DNA of 64,000 nt, taken from the NCBI GenBank assembly GCA_958352885.1, contig CATWQI010000002.1, forward strand, positions 124,001 to 188,000. The letters are read 5' to 3'. Below are positions 36,488-46,198 of the stretch, in pieces; position 1 is the first letter of the stretch, and each line of letters opens with the position of its first letter. The position numbers were made by a program, and so were the translations under genes. This DNA comes from an uncultured Duncaniella sp. GTDB lineage: Bacteria > Bacteroidota > Bacteroidia > Bacteroidales > Muribaculaceae. Under the pieces are notes generated by a model. The model saw nothing but the letters and a program-made list of their open reading frames with translations. It ran no database searches and was not told the origin of the DNA.

Positions 36488-37585
36488 CTATGTTTTAAAC
36501 AAGTGGGAATCACGGATTGTTTTTTCGATTCCGAGAGTGAAATCTGAGTCCCCTTGTTCGATAAATTCCACTTTGATAGGGATATAAAAGATTGATTTTT
36601 TCAGATGATGGGGAAAGTAAGGGCTGTTCAGCAGTCTTACTGCATCCTTTTCGGTAGTGATTATATATTTACGGTTACCCTGGAGTTGTTCAAACTGCTG
36701 GGCTATGGATTCCATGTCGGCGGAAGTGAAGTTGTGATGGTCGGAGAACCGGCGCAGTTTCACTTTTGCCTTGTGACGGCGCAGATAACGGGAGAACGGC
36801 TTCGGGTTTGCCACGCCAGTGACCACGAGGAGTGACGAGTCGTGGGTAAGTGAGGTGAGAGCCGGAATTTCAGTCACTTCGTCGGGGAAGACAGGGACAA
36901 GGTGCCCGTAGTTGAAGCGTGAGAAGTACAGTTTCTGGTATGGAAACAGATTGAGGTTTTCCTTAAAGATGCGGTACTGCATCGGTTTCATGCCCGGAGG
37001 GCACTTGGTCACCACCACAATGTCAGCCCGGTTGAGGGCGCTTTTTGGTTCCCGGAGTCTGCCGTATGGTAGAAGCCGGTCATTAAATATCGGTCGGTTG
37101 TACTCAGTCAGGACTACCGATACTGAAGGCTTGACGTATCGATGCTGGAATGCGTCATCCAGAATTATCATATTTATTTCCGGATTTATTTCCATCATTT
37201 TACGTATGCCGTCAACACGCTTTTCGCATACAGCCACTGTGATTTCAGGTCCGAATTTGCGGTATATCTGGTACGATTCGTCACCTATGTCCTCCGGACG
37301 TGATTGCGGTGTGGCAAGCACAAATCCGCTTGTTGCACGCTTGTATCCCCGTGACAGCACCCCGATGGTATACTTTCCGAGGAGGGTCTCAACGATGTAT
37401 TCAACATGTGGAGTCTTGCCGGTGCCGCCCATGGCGATATTGCCGACAACTACCACCGGAACGTTGAATTCCTGTTGCTTCAGCATGCCGTACTCGAACA
37501 TCTTGCTGCGCACAGCCATCCCCATCCCGTATAATTTGGATAGGGGATAGAGGAGAAGCATTGATAACAATTTGTTCCGAGCCAA
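36488..37585 (-). CDS. lpxK: Tetraacyldisaccharide 4'-kinase
   Basis: Phosphorylates the lipid A disaccharide at the 4' position at the inner membrane. 365 residues, with an N-terminal hydrophobic anchor ('LLSMLLLYPLSKLYG'), the P-loop 'GNIAMGGTGKTPHVEYI', 'VLSRGYKR', 'DDAFQHRYVKP' and a later 'TTEKDAVRL'. It lies 38 bp after sppA and 88 bp before punA. Confidence 0.94.
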   Translation of the reverse strand: MARNKLLSMLLLYPLSKLYGMGMAVRSKMFEYGMLKQQEFNVPVVVVGNIAMGGTGKTPHVEYIVETLLGKYTIGVLSRGYKRATSGFVLATPQSRPEDIGDESYQIYRKFGPEITVAVCEKRVDGIRKMMEINPEINMIILDDAFQHRYVKPSVSVVLTEYNRPIFNDRLLPYGRLREPKSALNRADIVVVTKCPPGMKPMQYRIFKENLNLFPYQKLYFSRFNYGHLVPVFPDEVTEIPALTSLTHDSSLLVVTGVANPKPFSRYLRRHKAKVKLRRFSDHHNFTSADMESIAQQFEQLQGNRKYIITTEKDAVRLLNSPYFPHHLKKSIFYIPIKVEFIEQGDSDFTLGIEKTIRDSHLFKT

Positions 37586-37623
37586 AGCTATATATAGTTT
37601 TAATGCGGGTTTATATCTCGTGG

Positions 37624-39405
37624 TTAAAGGGATACCTTGATAAAGTCCATGCGAGCCTGTGCGGGTGACATGCCCTTGACATATTCAATGGTTTCGTAGA
37701 GGTCGGCGTATTCGCCAAGCTCGCTTCTAACCAATTCAGTCTTGACGTTGGCGCTGGCTTCGATAAGTGCGTCATACCATTTCACTTCAATGACAGGATA
37801 CTCGGCAACGGTGTAGGTTTCCACATTGAGTTCCTTCGCCATTTCGGCGATGGCGACATCAAGACCACCAATCTGGTCTATCAGCCCGAGCTTAAGCGCT
37901 TCGTTGCCGTCCCAGACGCGACCTTCGGCAATCATTTTGATGGAGTCCTGCGACATGCCTCTGCCTTCGGCGCAACGACGGGTGAAGAGGTCATAGCCAC
38001 GCTCGATGTAACGCTGCATGGCGGCTTTCTGGCTTTCAGTCATAGGTTGCATGGTTGAGGGGAAATCGCCGTTGGCGTTGGTCTTTACAACGTCAAAGTT
38101 TACGCCAATTTTGTCGGAAAGAAGTTTTTGGAAGTTCGGAACAAAGCCGAATATTCCTATCGAGCCGGTGAGTGTGGTGGGTTGTGCGAAGATACGGTCC
38201 GCACCACATGATATGTAATATCCGCCGGATGCCGCATAGTCAGCCATTGAGACGTAGAACGGATTGCCGGTAATGGCTTTATACTGCTCAAGAGCTTCCC
38301 AAATCTGTTCGGAGGCAAAAGCGCTGCCGCCGCCGGAGTTGACATAGAGAATCAGACCGTCGATGTCGTCATCTTCGGCGAGGTCGAGAATCTCAGGAAC
38401 TATTTTGGATGCTACGATTCCTTTGCCGGCATTGTCGGTTATATCGCCTGTGGCGTAAAGCACGGCAATCTTGGCTCCCTTTCCATTGCCGACTTTGTAG
38501 ATGTCCTTGTCAGAGCAATATTCGGAGGGGGTGACATAGGCGATGTCTGATATCTTGTCCTTGCCGGTGAGATTTTTGATTCTGTCGTCAAATTCATGAC
38601 GGTAGAGGGTGGCATCCACAATGTGTCGGTCAACGAATGAATCGGCGGGGTCGGCGATAGAGACTCCGTTTGCCCATTCATTCACAGTCTCGGGAGTGAC
38701 GCCGCGTGATTTTGCTATCTGTTTGGTTATGGAGCCCCACATATTATCGAGGAATAATTGCGCCTGTTCTCGGGCCGGCTCGCTCATGTGGTCAAGAATG
38801 AATGGCTCCACCGCACTCTTGTAGGTTCCAACTTTGAGCACTTGTACTTCAATGTCGAGCTTGTCCAGGAGGTTCTTGTAGAACATACTTTGAGTGGCGA
38901 GTCCGCTGATTTGCACCCCACCTACGGGATTGAGGAAGATGCTGTCGGCAGCCGTTGCTATATAATAGTCGCCCTGCTCGTAGAAGTCGCCGTAGGCATA
39001 TATCCATTTCTCGGGAGCGTCCTGCTTGAATTTTTGCAAAGCTTCCACAATGGCCTGACGGAGGGCTACTCCGGTGATAGAGCCGTTGCACTCTAACACG
39101 ATTCCGTCAATGCGGTTGTCGGACGCGGAATTCACAATTGCGCCTACAATCTGGTTTACGCCTTGAGGCTGGTCTTTTTCACCATGATAAAGAGCATCTC
39201 TCAGGTCTATGGTGCCCGGGCGGTCTAAAATCAAACCGGAAAGGTCAACTTTAAGCACGGAGCTTTTTGCTATTTTTACTGTCTTGGTAGTGGTGGTAGA
39301 GGCTATTGCCATGCCAAGAATAACGAATAAGCCGATGAAAGCGATAAATAGTGAAAACCATATTCCGGCAAGTGCGCCAAGAAATGAGATGAAGAACTTT
39401 TTCAT
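37624..39405 (-). CDS. sppA: Signal peptide peptidase SppA, 67-kDa type
   Basis: Membrane protease with two S49 domains in tandem, degrading cleaved signal peptides. The start at 39405 ('MKKFFISFLGALAGIWFSLF') gives 593 residues; upstream codons are not conserved. One N-terminal membrane helix (about 9-33). The N-terminal domain carries the general-base Lys motif 'VGTYKSAVEPF', and the C-terminal domain the nucleophile Ser motif 'ADYAASGGYYIS'. Both active-site residues of the E. coli-type enzyme are therefore present. First gene of sppA-lpxK-punA-thiL, with a good promoter just upstream. Confidence 0.93.
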   Translation of the reverse strand: MKKFFISFLGALAGIWFSLFIAFIGLFVILGMAIASTTTTKTVKIAKSSVLKVDLSGLILDRPGTIDLRDALYHGEKDQPQGVNQIVGAIVNSASDNRIDGIVLECNGSITGVALRQAIVEALQKFKQDAPEKWIYAYGDFYEQGDYYIATAADSIFLNPVGGVQISGLATQSMFYKNLLDKLDIEVQVLKVGTYKSAVEPFILDHMSEPAREQAQLFLDNMWGSITKQIAKSRGVTPETVNEWANGVSIADPADSFVDRHIVDATLYRHEFDDRIKNLTGKDKISDIAYVTPSEYCSDKDIYKVGNGKGAKIAVLYATGDITDNAGKGIVASKIVPEILDLAEDDDIDGLILYVNSGGGSAFASEQIWEALEQYKAITGNPFYVSMADYAASGGYYISCGADRIFAQPTTLTGSIGIFGFVPNFQKLLSDKIGVNFDVVKTNANGDFPSTMQPMTESQKAAMQRYIERGYDLFTRRCAEGRGMSQDSIKMIAEGRVWDGNEALKLGLIDQIGGLDVAIAEMAKELNVETYTVAEYPVIEVKWYDALIEASANVKTELVRSELGEYADLYETIEYVKGMSPAQARMDFIKVSL

Positions 39406-39439
39406 TCTTGAATTTGTGATAGTTTGATTTGTAACCACG

Positions 39440-39471
39440 CAAAAGTAATACAATACATTGGCAATAGCAAA
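39440..39471 (-). promoter_or_regulatory. Promoter of the sppA operon
   Basis: TTTG (39471-39468), 20-base spacer and TACTTTTG (39447-39440) on the minus strand, a good Bacteroidota -33/-7 pair, 35 bp before the sppA start. Confidence 0.65.
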
Positions 39472-39652
39472 TAATTCCGAAAATTTTTATTAATATATGT
39501 GTGATAGGCGTGAAATAGGCATGAAATCAGAAATTTGGTTAAAAAATCATCAATGGCTCATAAGAGTGTATACTGTTAGTATAAAGTGATACTATTTTAG
39601 CAAATTAATGATAAAAAAGGTCAAATCGGAAGAAAAGTATGTAAATTTTTGC

Positions 39653-39682
39653 TTTGATTGTAAAAAAATATTTTTATCTTTG
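39653..39682 (+). promoter_or_regulatory. Promoter of the PUL regulator gene
   Basis: TTTG (39653-39656), 18-base spacer and TATCTTTG (39675-39682). It leaves a leader of about 95 nt before the regulator ATG, and the downstream gene overlaps the regulator, so this promoter should also serve the GH5_2 gene. Confidence 0.65.
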
Positions 39683-39784
39683 TGGGAGAATCTTATACCA
39701 TTAAGTATCAGTATATGCCTGACATGAAGTAGCAGTCTATACTAAACCTACCCAACTAACAATCTATTTGTCGCATAGTGTAAA

Positions 39785-40660
39785 ATGAACAAGATTATTA
39801 CCGAGATAACCCCTCTATCAGAGAAGGATTGCTTCTATCTGGTGGACCGCTACAAGGACCGCTTCACGTTTCCGGTGCATCGCCACGAAGAGTACGAACT
39901 TAATTTCCTGGCTAACTGCAATGGAGCCCGTCGTGTGGTCGGTGATTCGATGGAAACAGTGGGCGAATTTGACCTGGTGCTAATAGGTAATAATATTGAA
40001 CACGGCTGGGAACAGCATGAATGTGATAATGACAAGATTCGTGAGATAACGATACAATTCTCCAAGGATTTGTTCGGGGAATCGTTTCTCGCCAAGACAC
40101 AGCTTGCCTCGATACGCCGCATGCTTGAAATGAGTTCAAACGGGATAGCGTTCAACAGCTGCAGCATCATGCGTGTGTTTAACCGGCTTGATAATCTTAC
40201 TAAGATTGATTCCGGATTCTACCGTATGCTGGAACTGATGGCGATACTCCATGAACTTGCGGAGGCGGGGACTTACCGGAGGCTGTCGAGCTCGTCGTTC
40301 GCATCGCTTCGCCCGACAGGCGACAGCCGGCGGGTGCAGAAGGTGCAGGACTACATAGCCCAGCGCTATAAGGAGGATATACGCCTCAGCGACCTTGCCG
40401 GTCTCGTAGGGATGACACCGACGGCATTCAGCAGGTTCTTCAAGTTGCGTACAGGCCGCTCGATATCGGAGTACCTGATTGATATCCGCCTCGGGCATGC
40501 CACAAGGCAGCTTGTCGATTCTACAACGTCGGTGGCTGAAATCTGTTACGAGTGCGGGTTCAACAATGTGTCGAACTTCAACCGGATTTTCAAAAAGAAA
40601 AAGGGCAATTCGCCCAAAGTGTTCCGCGAAATTTACCAACATCATAAAATGCTTGTATGA
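39785..40660 (+). CDS. AraC-family transcriptional regulator of the PUL
   Basis: 291 residues: an N-terminal cupin-like sensor ('FPVHRHEEYELNFL', 'GEFDLVLIGNNIEHGW') and a C-terminal pair of AraC helix-turn-helix motifs (about residues 185-285), including 'DIRLSDLAGLVGMTPTAFSRFFKLRTGRSISEYL' in outline and 'SVAEICYECGFNNVSNFNRIFKKKKG'. It opens the mannan/glucomannan locus and its stop overlaps the GH5_2 start (ATGA), so it is a natural candidate for sugar-dependent control of the cluster. It is not a hybrid two-component or SusR-type sensor, and no sigma/anti-sigma pair is nearby. Confidence 0.9.
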   Translation: MNKIITEITPLSEKDCFYLVDRYKDRFTFPVHRHEEYELNFLANCNGARRVVGDSMETVGEFDLVLIGNNIEHGWEQHECDNDKIREITIQFSKDLFGESFLAKTQLASIRRMLEMSSNGIAFNSCSIMRVFNRLDNLTKIDSGFYRMLELMAILHELAEAGTYRRLSSSSFASLRPTGDSRRVQKVQDYIAQRYKEDIRLSDLAGLVGMTPTAFSRFFKLRTGRSISEYLIDIRLGHATRQLVDSTTSVAEICYECGFNNVSNFNRIFKKKKGNSPKVFREIYQHHKMLV

Positions 40661-41667
40661 AAACCAGACTTCTCTCTGTTGTCACCGTGGCAACTATGTT
40701 CCTCGGACTCGCAGCATGCGGCTCCTCCAAATCAAACAGCGAAGCAGCTCCCGCAGACTCTGTGGAAGCATTTGTGTCACCGCTCCATGTTGACAGCGTG
40801 ACCCTCCTTAACGCAAAGGGCGACACTGTGGTGCTAAACGGTCCGTCGCTCGGCTGGCACTCGAATTGGGGCAGATTCTATAACGCCGGAACCGTGAAGG
40901 CTCTGAAGGAAAAGTGGGGAGCCAACATAACCCGTGCCGCCATCGGCGCGCATGGCAGCTGGGACTGCGTGAAAACTTATGATGCCGATTCGGCTTATGC
41001 CGTCAACAGTGCGATGGCTGTGATTGACGCTGCCATTGAAAATGACATGTATATAATATGTGACTGGCATTCCCATGAGAACACGCTCGCCGATGCCAAG
41101 GAATTTTTCACAGTCATAACAGAGAAATATGGCGACTGCCCGAACATTCTGTATGAAATCTGGAACGAGCCTCTTGAGATATCCTGGCAGGAAATAAAGG
41201 ATTATGCCAATGAGCTTATACCTGTGATTCGCAAAAACGCTCCTAATGCGGTGGTGATAGTGGGTACTCCCAAGTGGGACCAGGATGTCGACATCGCAGC
41301 GGAATCACCTCTGGAGTTCCCCAATCTGCTTTACTCGCTCCATTATTATGCAGGTACGCACAAGGACTGGAACCGTGAGAAAGCCGAGAAGGCAATCGCA
41401 GCCGGGCTGCCTCTCATCATATCGGAGTGCGGCTCCATGGACCATACCGGTGACGGTCCCATAGACTATGAGTCATGGCAGCAATGGATGGCGTTTGCCG
41501 ACAAGCACAACCTCTCGGTGCTGATGTGGGATATCGCCGACAAGGACGAGACATGTTCGATGATCTCTGCCACCGCCTCCGACAACGGTATGGAATGGAA
41601 GGATTCCGACCTCAAGGAGTGGGCTAAACTGGCTCAGAAAACCATCAAGGAGCGTAATAACAAGTAA
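40657..41667 (+). CDS. GH5 (subfamily 2-like) endo-beta-1,4-glucanase lipoprotein
   Basis: Lipoprotein (lipobox LAAC, Cys21) of 336 residues with a single GH5 catalytic domain. The acid/base Glu171 is in 'YEIWNEP' and the nucleophile Glu257 in 'LIISECG'; 'CDWHSHEN' and 'LHYYAGTH' are the other conserved strands. The pattern matches Bacillus-type GH5_2 cellulases, so beta-1,4-glucosyl linkages of glucomannan are a likely target. It is translationally coupled to the AraC gene and 14 bp before the esterase. Confidence 0.88.
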   Translation: MKTRLLSVVTVATMFLGLAACGSSKSNSEAAPADSVEAFVSPLHVDSVTLLNAKGDTVVLNGPSLGWHSNWGRFYNAGTVKALKEKWGANITRAAIGAHGSWDCVKTYDADSAYAVNSAMAVIDAAIENDMYIICDWHSHENTLADAKEFFTVITEKYGDCPNILYEIWNEPLEISWQEIKDYANELIPVIRKNAPNAVVIVGTPKWDQDVDIAAESPLEFPNLLYSLHYYAGTHKDWNREKAEKAIAAGLPLIISECGSMDHTGDGPIDYESWQQWMAFADKHNLSVLMWDIADKDETCSMISATASDNGMEWKDSDLKEWAKLAQKTIKERNNK

Positions 41668-41681
41668 TACTTTAATCCGAT

Positions 41682-43157
41682 ATGCGTTCATATATTCTTG
41701 CCGCTATTTCCGCTGCCATGCTGGCTGCCGCCCCTGTGGCGCGTGCGGCTGTGGAGCTGCCTGACGTGATAAGTGACAATGCCGTGTTCCAGCAGAAATC
41801 CGAAGCCAAGCTTTGGGGATGGGCTACTCCCGGCAAGGGTGTGTCCGTCACCCCTTCATGGGACGGTAAAGTGTACAAGACCGTCGCCGACAAGGCTACC
41901 GGGCGTTGGGAGGTGAAAGTTGCGACCCCGGAGGCTTCCTATCAGCCTTACACGGTCACATTCACCGATGGTTCAGACCCCGTGACTATTGGAAACGTAC
42001 TGATAGGCGAAGTGTGGTTCTGCTCGGGGCAGTCAAACATGGAGATGCCGCTGCGCGGATTCTGGACTCAGCCTGTCGAAGGCGCCGCACAGGCGATAGC
42101 ATACTCCGGAAAATACCCTGCCATACGTATGGCGACTGTCCCCAAACTGGGCGCATACACTCCGCAGGAGCGTGTGGCGGGTAAATGGAAGACGTCAAAC
42201 CCGCAGGATGCCGCTGAATTTTCGGCGCTTGCCTACTTCTTTGCCCGTTCGCTCCAGGATATGCTCGACGTGCCGGTTGGCATAATAGCGTGTGCTTACG
42301 GAGGGTCGAAGGTAGAAGGGTGGATGCCTAAATGGAAACTCGACACATATCCCGGCTGGGATATGGATAAGGAGCAGGCGGATACCGTGCTCAATGAATA
42401 TGAACGTATCGGGGTGATGTACAACGCTATGCTGCGTCCGGTGCTGGGATATACCGTGAAAGGTTTCCTCTGGAACCAGGGCGAGTCAAATGTAGGACGC
42501 CATGCCGAATATCCCGCTCACCAGCGCGACATGGTGCAGATATGGCGTGACGAATGGGGACAGGGTGAACTGCCGTTCTATTTCGTGGAGCTCCCGGGCT
42601 GGAAATATGGTGACGGAGAGCAGACTGCAGCCGCTCTGTTCCGCGAGTGCCAGCACAAGGCGGCTGAGATTATCCCTAACAGCGGTATAGTCTGCACCAC
42701 CGATCTGGTCTATCCCTTCGAACTGGAGGATATCCACGCCCGCAAAAAGCAGGAGATAGGGGAGCGCCTCGCTTTCATGGCTGCCAACCGAACCTACGGT
42801 CTCTCGGCTGTGCCGGCAGCTTATCCCTCTTATAAGTCTGCTGAGTTTAAGGGTGACAAGGCTGTAATCTCCTTCAACAATGCCGATGCCGGACTGAGTC
42901 CCAATATGGTGCTTCCCGGGTTCGAAGTGGCAGGCGAGGACCGTGTGTTCTACCCCGCCCATGCCACCGAGGACTGGAACGAGCATACCGTTACGGTCAG
43001 TTCCGACAAGGTACCTGACATAAAGGCTGTGCGTTACTGCTTCAAGAACTTTGCCATCGGACAGGTGAAAGATATGTTCGGAATGCCGCTCATTCCGTTC
43101 CGGACCGATGACTGGGATGAGGCAGTCTCGATATCAGTCGCTCACAACGAACCCTAA
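41682..43157 (+). CDS. SGNH-type carbohydrate acetylesterase (sialate O-acetylesterase-like)
   Basis: 491 residues with a cleavable signal peptide ('ILAAISAAMLAAAPVARA'). An N-terminal beta domain (about 22-100) is followed by the SASA/SGNH fold: nucleophile Ser in 'FCSGQSNMEMP', 'AYGGSKVEGWMP', 'FLWNQGESNVGRH' and the catalytic Asp-x-His in 'LEDIHARKK'. It is commonly annotated as sialate O-acetylesterase, but in this locus removal of acetyl groups from mannan or glucomannan is more likely (inference). It is 60 bp before the GH5_7 gene. Confidence 0.85.
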   Translation: MRSYILAAISAAMLAAAPVARAAVELPDVISDNAVFQQKSEAKLWGWATPGKGVSVTPSWDGKVYKTVADKATGRWEVKVATPEASYQPYTVTFTDGSDPVTIGNVLIGEVWFCSGQSNMEMPLRGFWTQPVEGAAQAIAYSGKYPAIRMATVPKLGAYTPQERVAGKWKTSNPQDAAEFSALAYFFARSLQDMLDVPVGIIACAYGGSKVEGWMPKWKLDTYPGWDMDKEQADTVLNEYERIGVMYNAMLRPVLGYTVKGFLWNQGESNVGRHAEYPAHQRDMVQIWRDEWGQGELPFYFVELPGWKYGDGEQTAAALFRECQHKAAEIIPNSGIVCTTDLVYPFELEDIHARKKQEIGERLAFMAANRTYGLSAVPAAYPSYKSAEFKGDKAVISFNNADAGLSPNMVLPGFEVAGEDRVFYPAHATEDWNEHTVTVSSDKVPDIKAVRYCFKNFAIGQVKDMFGMPLIPFRTDDWDEAVSISVAHNEP

Positions 43158-43217
43158 GCTTTAACCTCAATCATATCACTTAACCTTAAAACAAAAACCT
43201 GACATTTTTTAGAACCT

Positions 43218-44435
43218 ATGTGCAATAAAATCCTTACGCCACTGCTATGTGCGGCGGCTGTGACGCTCGCCTCCTGTTCCGGACAGAAGTCCGGGGAGGC
43301 AGGCGCAGTGCCGTCCCCCTATGTCACCGTGAGTGACGGAGAGTTTCATATCGGCGATTCGGTGTACCGCTATGTCGGTGCCAATTTCTGGTACGGAGCG
43401 ATACTTGCCTCCGAGGGGGCGGGAGGCGACCGTGCGCGTCTCGCAGCCGAGCTTGACACCCTGCAGAGCATCGGTGTCAACAACCTGCGCATCCTGGTGG
43501 GTGGCGACGGGGAGGAAGGACTTGCCTCCCACATCTCTCCGACACTCCAGAAATCTCCGGGCGTATACAATGACACCCTTCTCCGAGGGCTCGACTACCT
43601 CCTTGCCGACCTTGAAAGGCGTGACATGAAGGCTGTGCTCTATCTCAACAACGCGTGGGAGTGGAGCGGCGGTTTCTCCACCTACCTTGAGTGGGCGGGA
43701 GCGGGGAAAGCTGTCAATCCTGCCGATGCCGGTTATCCTGCCTATATGAAGTATGCGTCAGGCTTTGTGCGCAATGATTCCGCCATGGCGCTCGCCGCCG
43801 ACCATGTGCGCAATATAGTGGGACGTGTGAGCTCTGTCACCGGCAAGCCCTATGCCGAGTCGCCAGCCATCATGTCATGGCAGATTGCCAACGAGCCACG
43901 CGCATTTGCCGAGGAGAGCAAGGAGCCGTTTGCCAAATGGATAGGGGAGACCGCCAGGCTCATCAAGTCCGTGGACCCCAATCACCTCGTCTCGGTGGGC
44001 AGTGAAGGCTCGTGGGGCTGTGAGAACGACATGGACTTGTGGACCCGCATCCATTCCTATACTGAAGTCGACTATGCCACCATCCATATCTGGCCTTACA
44101 ACTGGAGCTGGGTTACGGAGGAAACGATGGTCGACAGTGTGGGCGTGGCGTGCCGTAACACCACTGACTATATCAATGCCCACCATGCTGCGCTTGCAGA
44201 GGCTCTGTCGGACAACAGTGGCAATGCGGCGACAAAGCCTATTGTCCTTGAGGAATTCGGTTACCCGCGTGACAATATGGCGATAGCTGCCGGTTCGCCT
44301 GTCACCGCACGTGACGCATATTACCGTCATGTCTTCTCCGAAGTGGTCGACGGCGGCAAACTTGCCGGAGTCAACTTCTGGGGATGGGGCGGACTTGCAA
44401 AATGTAGACCTCGGCACATGGGTGCGCAACAGTAA
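43218..44435 (+). CDS. GH5 (subfamily 7-like) beta-mannanase lipoprotein, 3' truncated
   Basis: Lipoprotein (lipobox LASC, Cys20) with a GH5_7-like barrel: 'RYVGANFWYGAIL', 'NLRILVGGDGEEG', 'LYLNNAWEWSGGF', acid/base Glu226 in 'IANEPR', 'IHIWPYNWSWV' and nucleophile Glu345/346 in 'VLEEFGYPR'. The domain is recognisable up to Ala394 in 'GVNFWGWGGLA' (44399). The last 11 residues are unrelated, because the DNA changes there to SusC-coding sequence in another frame. Family members normally continue for several tens of residues, completing the last loop and helix. Both catalytic residues remain, but folding is doubtful. Confidence 0.85.
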   Translation: MCNKILTPLLCAAAVTLASCSGQKSGEAGAVPSPYVTVSDGEFHIGDSVYRYVGANFWYGAILASEGAGGDRARLAAELDTLQSIGVNNLRILVGGDGEEGLASHISPTLQKSPGVYNDTLLRGLDYLLADLERRDMKAVLYLNNAWEWSGGFSTYLEWAGAGKAVNPADAGYPAYMKYASGFVRNDSAMALAADHVRNIVGRVSSVTGKPYAESPAIMSWQIANEPRAFAEESKEPFAKWIGETARLIKSVDPNHLVSVGSEGSWGCENDMDLWTRIHSYTEVDYATIHIWPYNWSWVTEETMVDSVGVACRNTTDYINAHHAALAEALSDNSGNAATKPIVLEEFGYPRDNMAIAAGSPVTARDAYYRHVFSEVVDGGKLAGVNFWGWGGLAKCRPRHMGAQQ

Positions 44436-46176
44436 TGAAAGTTCTATCCAGAAGAATGACTCTTGGTTCTGGCAGTTGAAGAACTATGTGACTTACAATG
44501 GTGAATGGAACAAGCTCAGCTACTCAGCCATGGTTGGTCAGGAGTGCTGGGAGTCATCTTACGACTGGACCAGCATCTTCTCTTCCGGTCTTCCATCAAA
44601 TGAAGTCCATAATCCGGCTCTTGGTAACAAGAACTCATATAGCATCGGTGCGGGTTTCGGCAGTTCGGCAATGGCTTCGTTCTTCACTCGTGAAACTCTT
44701 AACTGGGACGGTCGTTACCTCCTTACCTATACTTACCGTTATGACGGCAGCTCAAATTTCGGACCTGATAACCGCTGGGCGGGCTTCCATTCGGTGGCAG
44801 GTGCATGGAGATTCTCCAATGAGAAATTCTTGCAGTCACTTTCTTCTTTCCTTGACAACGGTAAACTACGTATCGGCTGGGGTCAAACCGGTAATGCCAA
44901 CATTGGTGGCTATGCCTGGGGTACTGCCATGTCCCGAATGCCGTCAGCTCTCGGACTCGGTTATCGTCCCGCTAACATTCCTAATACCGCCATCAAGTGG
45001 GAGACTCAGGAACAGTGGAACGTCGGACTTGACTTGAATTTCTTCAATAACCGTTTGAATTTTGTAGTTGACGCTTATATCAAGACTTCAAAGGATATGC
45101 TTATGTCACTGCAGCTTCCCTCTTACATGGGAACACAAGGCAACGGTTCGTCAGCTCTTGCAGCGCCTAAAGGCAACTTCGGCGAGATTGAGAACAAGGG
45201 TCTTGAAATCGAGGTTACCGGTCGTCCGTTCGTAGGTGATTTCGAGTGGGAATCAAGCATACAGTTCTCGTTCAACCGAAACAAACTCAAAGCTCTTTCA
45301 GGTACATCCAATGCCAATCTCGTAGGCTATGGTCAGTGGAGTGATGTAGTTTCGGTATCAGAAATCGGCAAACCGCTTTACAACTTCTATGGATACGTGG
45401 TTGAAGGTGTGTACCGTGACCTTGAGGATATCCAGAATTCACCTCGCCATGACAAATATCCTTCTGACGGTAACTTCAACAAGAGCAACACCGTATGGGT
45501 AGGTGATATCAAATATAAGGATATAAGTGGTCCTAACGGTGTGCCTGACGGAGTAATCAACGAGTATGACCGAACAGTTATAGGTAATCCTATGCCTGAC
45601 TTCACATTCGGTTGGACTAACAACTTCCGTTATAAGAACTTTGACCTCTCTGTATTCATCAACGGTTCTTATGGCAACGATGTGATGAACTATCTTGCCA
45701 TAAACCTGACAAACATGAAGTCAACATGGACTAACCAGCTCAACAAGGTCAGCGATCGTGCGCAGCTCGCTCCAATTGACCCCAACAAGGTATATCCCGC
45801 AGGTCAATCCTGGTATGATGACATCACTAATATCCGTGTGGTGAACTGGAAAACCAAGACTCCGGCTGCCCGTCTGAATGACCCTGCCGACAATGACCGT
45901 ATTTCAAGCCGTTATATCGAAGATGCATCTTATATCCGCTTGAAGAACATCACATTGGGTTACACTGTGCCTAAACCTTTGCTCCGCAAACTTCGTCTGG
46001 AGAATCTCCGTGTATACTGTAACATCCAGAATCTTTGCACAATAACCGGTTATGATGGCTACGACCCCGAAGTAGGTGCTTCCACTCAGGACTCATCCGG
46101 TCTTGTTTACGGACTTGACGGTGGACGTTATCCCTCACCAACCACTTACTCATTCGGATTAAACCTTACATTCTAA
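44392..46176 (+). pseudogene. SusC-family TonB-dependent transporter, C-terminal remnant
   Basis: The last ~594 codons of a SusC/RagA outer-membrane importer, beginning in the barrel at 'DLQNVDLGTWVRN' and running through typical strands ('TYRYDGSSNFG', 'GKLRIGWGQTGNANIG', 'NVGLDLNFFNNRLNFVVD', 'GNPMPDFTFGWTNNFRYKNF', 'YIRLKNITLGYTVPK') to the terminal 'SFGLNLTF'. Signal peptide, carboxypeptidase-like domain, TonB box, plug and the first barrel strands are absent. The sequence joins the GH5_7 gene out of frame at about 44392-44399 and has no start codon of its own, so no transporter can be made from it. SusD follows 22 bp later and looks intact. Confidence 0.92.
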
Positions 46177-46198
46177 TCCTTAATCTGTAAATAGAATC

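Larger units (their letters stand above)
39406..39784. other. Divergent promoter region between sppA and the PUL regulator
   Basis: 379 bp, AT-rich, without a gene. It contains the sppA promoter (minus) and the araC-type promoter (plus), both with -33 and -7 elements. The 170 bp between them holds no strong inverted repeat that I can name as an operator. Confidence 0.6.

Noticed and set aside
44311..44391. First 27 codons of the open frame that continues into the SusC remnant
   Set aside because: They lie inside the GH5_7 gene in another frame and carry no signal peptide; not a genuine SusC start.
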